Below are positions 63,361 to 64,000 of a DNA stretch of 64,000 nucleotides, in pieces. Below the pieces are notes generated by a model. The model saw only the letters and a program-made list of their open reading frames with translations, was not told the origin of the DNA and ran no database searches. The stretch is from NCBI RefSeq assembly GCF_016482825.1, contig NZ_JAEMNV010000007.1:186001-250000 (forward strand), read 5' to 3'. How positions within the stretch are numbered: the first letter of the stretch is position 1; the number at the start of each line of letters is the position of its first letter. The position numbers and the translations under genes are program-made. This stretch comes from Antrihabitans stalagmiti. Its GTDB lineage: Bacteria; Actinomycetota; Actinomycetes; Mycobacteriales; Mycobacteriaceae.

Positions 63361-63376
63361 TCGAACAGGTGTTTGA
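63361..63376. promoter_or_regulatory. SOS box 2 (LexA site, lexA side)
   Basis: TCGAAC-AGGT-GTTTGA has one mismatch from the consensus TCGAAC-N4-GTTCGA. It lies between the divergent LysM and lexA genes and upstream of lexA, as expected for autoregulation. Confidence 0.65.
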
Positions 63377-63483
63377 AACGCAACGTAGATGCGGCTACAT
63401 TCAGTTCGAACAGAAGCAGTTCCGAACGCACCGAAGACCGCACAGCAACATTGCACCGGACTCGTTTCCCGCAACACCCCACC

Positions 63484-64000
63484 ATGAGCAATCCAGAGAA
63501 GGACGGTCACGATGAAAGACGGTCGGCAATGAAGGACGACGGCAGCCAAGAAGGCGCGGCGACTCCAGACATCGCCGCCGGACTCACCGATCGGCAGCGC
63601 AAGGTACTCGAGGTCATCCGCGCCTCGGTGACCGAGCGGGGCTATCCGCCGAGCATCCGTGAGATCGGCGACGCCGTCGGCCTCACCTCGACGTCGTCGG
63701 TGGCGCATCAGCTGCGCACGCTCGAACGCAAAGGCTTCTTGCGGCGCGATCCCAACAGGCCACGCGCTGTCGACGTGCGAGGCCTCGACGAGGCGATGAG
63801 CGATGCGGGCGAGCCGATGCTGGACGACGCCGCGGAGCAGTCCAATCTGCCGACACCGACGTTCGTGCCCGTACTCGGCCGGATCGCCGCGGGTGGCCCG
63901 ATCCTCGCAGAGCAGGCTGTCGAAGACATCTTCCCGCTGCCGAAAGAATTGGTCGGTGAGGGATCGCTGTTCCTGCTGAAGGTGGTCGGCGAGTCCATGG
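63484..64000 (+). CDS. lexA: SOS repressor LexA (cut by window edge)
   Basis: The visible 172 codons cover the winged-helix DNA-binding domain ([52 protein letters not shown]) and the start of the autoprotease. The Ala-Gly cleavage site lies in [12 protein letters not shown], and the catalytic Ser is in GESM, the last residues of the window. The catalytic Lys lies beyond. ATG 63484 opens the frame; ATG 63529 is an equally possible start. It is divergent from the LysM gene, with SOS boxes between. Confidence 0.93.
   Translation, partial: MSNPEKDGHDERRSAMKDDGSQEGAATPDIAAGLTDRQRKVLEVIRASVTERGYPPSIREIGDAVGLTSTSSVAHQLRTLERKGFLRRDPNRPRAVDVRGLDEAMSDAGEPMLDDAAEQSNLPTPTFVPVLGRIAAGGPILAEQAVEDIFPLPKELVGEGSLFLLKVVGESM

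Overview
The window is a high-GC actinobacterial chromosome segment, most likely from a Rhodococcus-type member of the Mycobacteriales. The evidence is the gene content and order: ceoB-ceoC, an OB-fold gene, a DUF3710 gene, dut, a DUF3093 gene, a DUF4193 gene, cei, suhB, ppgK, sigA, then further on a YihY gene, DUF3039, DUF3099, sigB, ideR, a PAC2 gene, alpha/beta hydrolases, phzF, nrdR, a LysM gene and lexA. As I recall it, this is the backbone of Mycobacterium tuberculosis Rv2689c-Rv2720, broken here by several inserted blocks. Mycothiol metabolism (mscR), type VII secretion genes, IdeR and a SigE/SigH-type promoter in front of sigB fit the same group. I found no rRNA, tRNA, CRISPR array, prophage or insertion sequence.

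Layout. 1-4.6 kb: the start of an alpha/beta hydrolase, a cytochrome P450 divergent from a TetR regulator with two matching palindromic operators, an FHA-domain protein and a TrmA-family RNA methyltransferase. 4.6-8.1 kb: a potassium block (KimA-like APC transporter divergent from the TrkA-type proteins CeoB and CeoC). 8.1-18 kb: a SigD/ShbA-like ECF sigma factor and the conserved block that ends in sigA, its terminator and a SRPBCC gene. 18-24.6 kb: a type VII secretion islet with three translationally coupled genes (EspC-like small protein, 771-residue WXG protein, lipoprotein) divergent from a PPE-like/EspG pair. 24.6-31.6 kb: a KASIII-like enzyme with an altered active site plus a SRPBCC protein, a KhtT/KhtU-like K+/H+ antiporter pair, a GAP-family membrane protein, a two-component system and small genes. 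31.7-38.2 kb: a helicase, then the YihY/DUF3039/DUF3099/methyltransferase/sigB block.

38.4-44.2 kb: a predicted protein acetyltransferase and deacetylase (PatZ-like and AcuC-like) that overlap as an operon, divergent from ideR-galE. 44.2-48.2 kb: a DUF4192 gene, a lipoprotein and the mycothiol-dependent formaldehyde dehydrogenase mscR coupled to a metallo-hydrolase. 48.4-55 kb: a PAC2 protein, two tandem paralogous alpha/beta hydrolases, a DUF3516-type Ski2-like helicase and PhzF. 55-64 kb: a permuted NlpC/P60-like protein, a class III aminotransferase, a Pr6Pr membrane protein, hrpA, nrdR, and a LysM gene and lexA that diverge from a region with two SOS-type boxes. The lexA gene runs off the right edge.

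The main themes are global control (SigA, SigB, an ECF sigma, IdeR, LexA, NrdR), potassium homeostasis and cell-envelope or secretion functions. The most notable observations are the type VII secretion islet, the KASIII-like protein lacking its catalytic histidine, and a family of three long palindromes with a conserved 12-nt loop, each abutting a stop codon.
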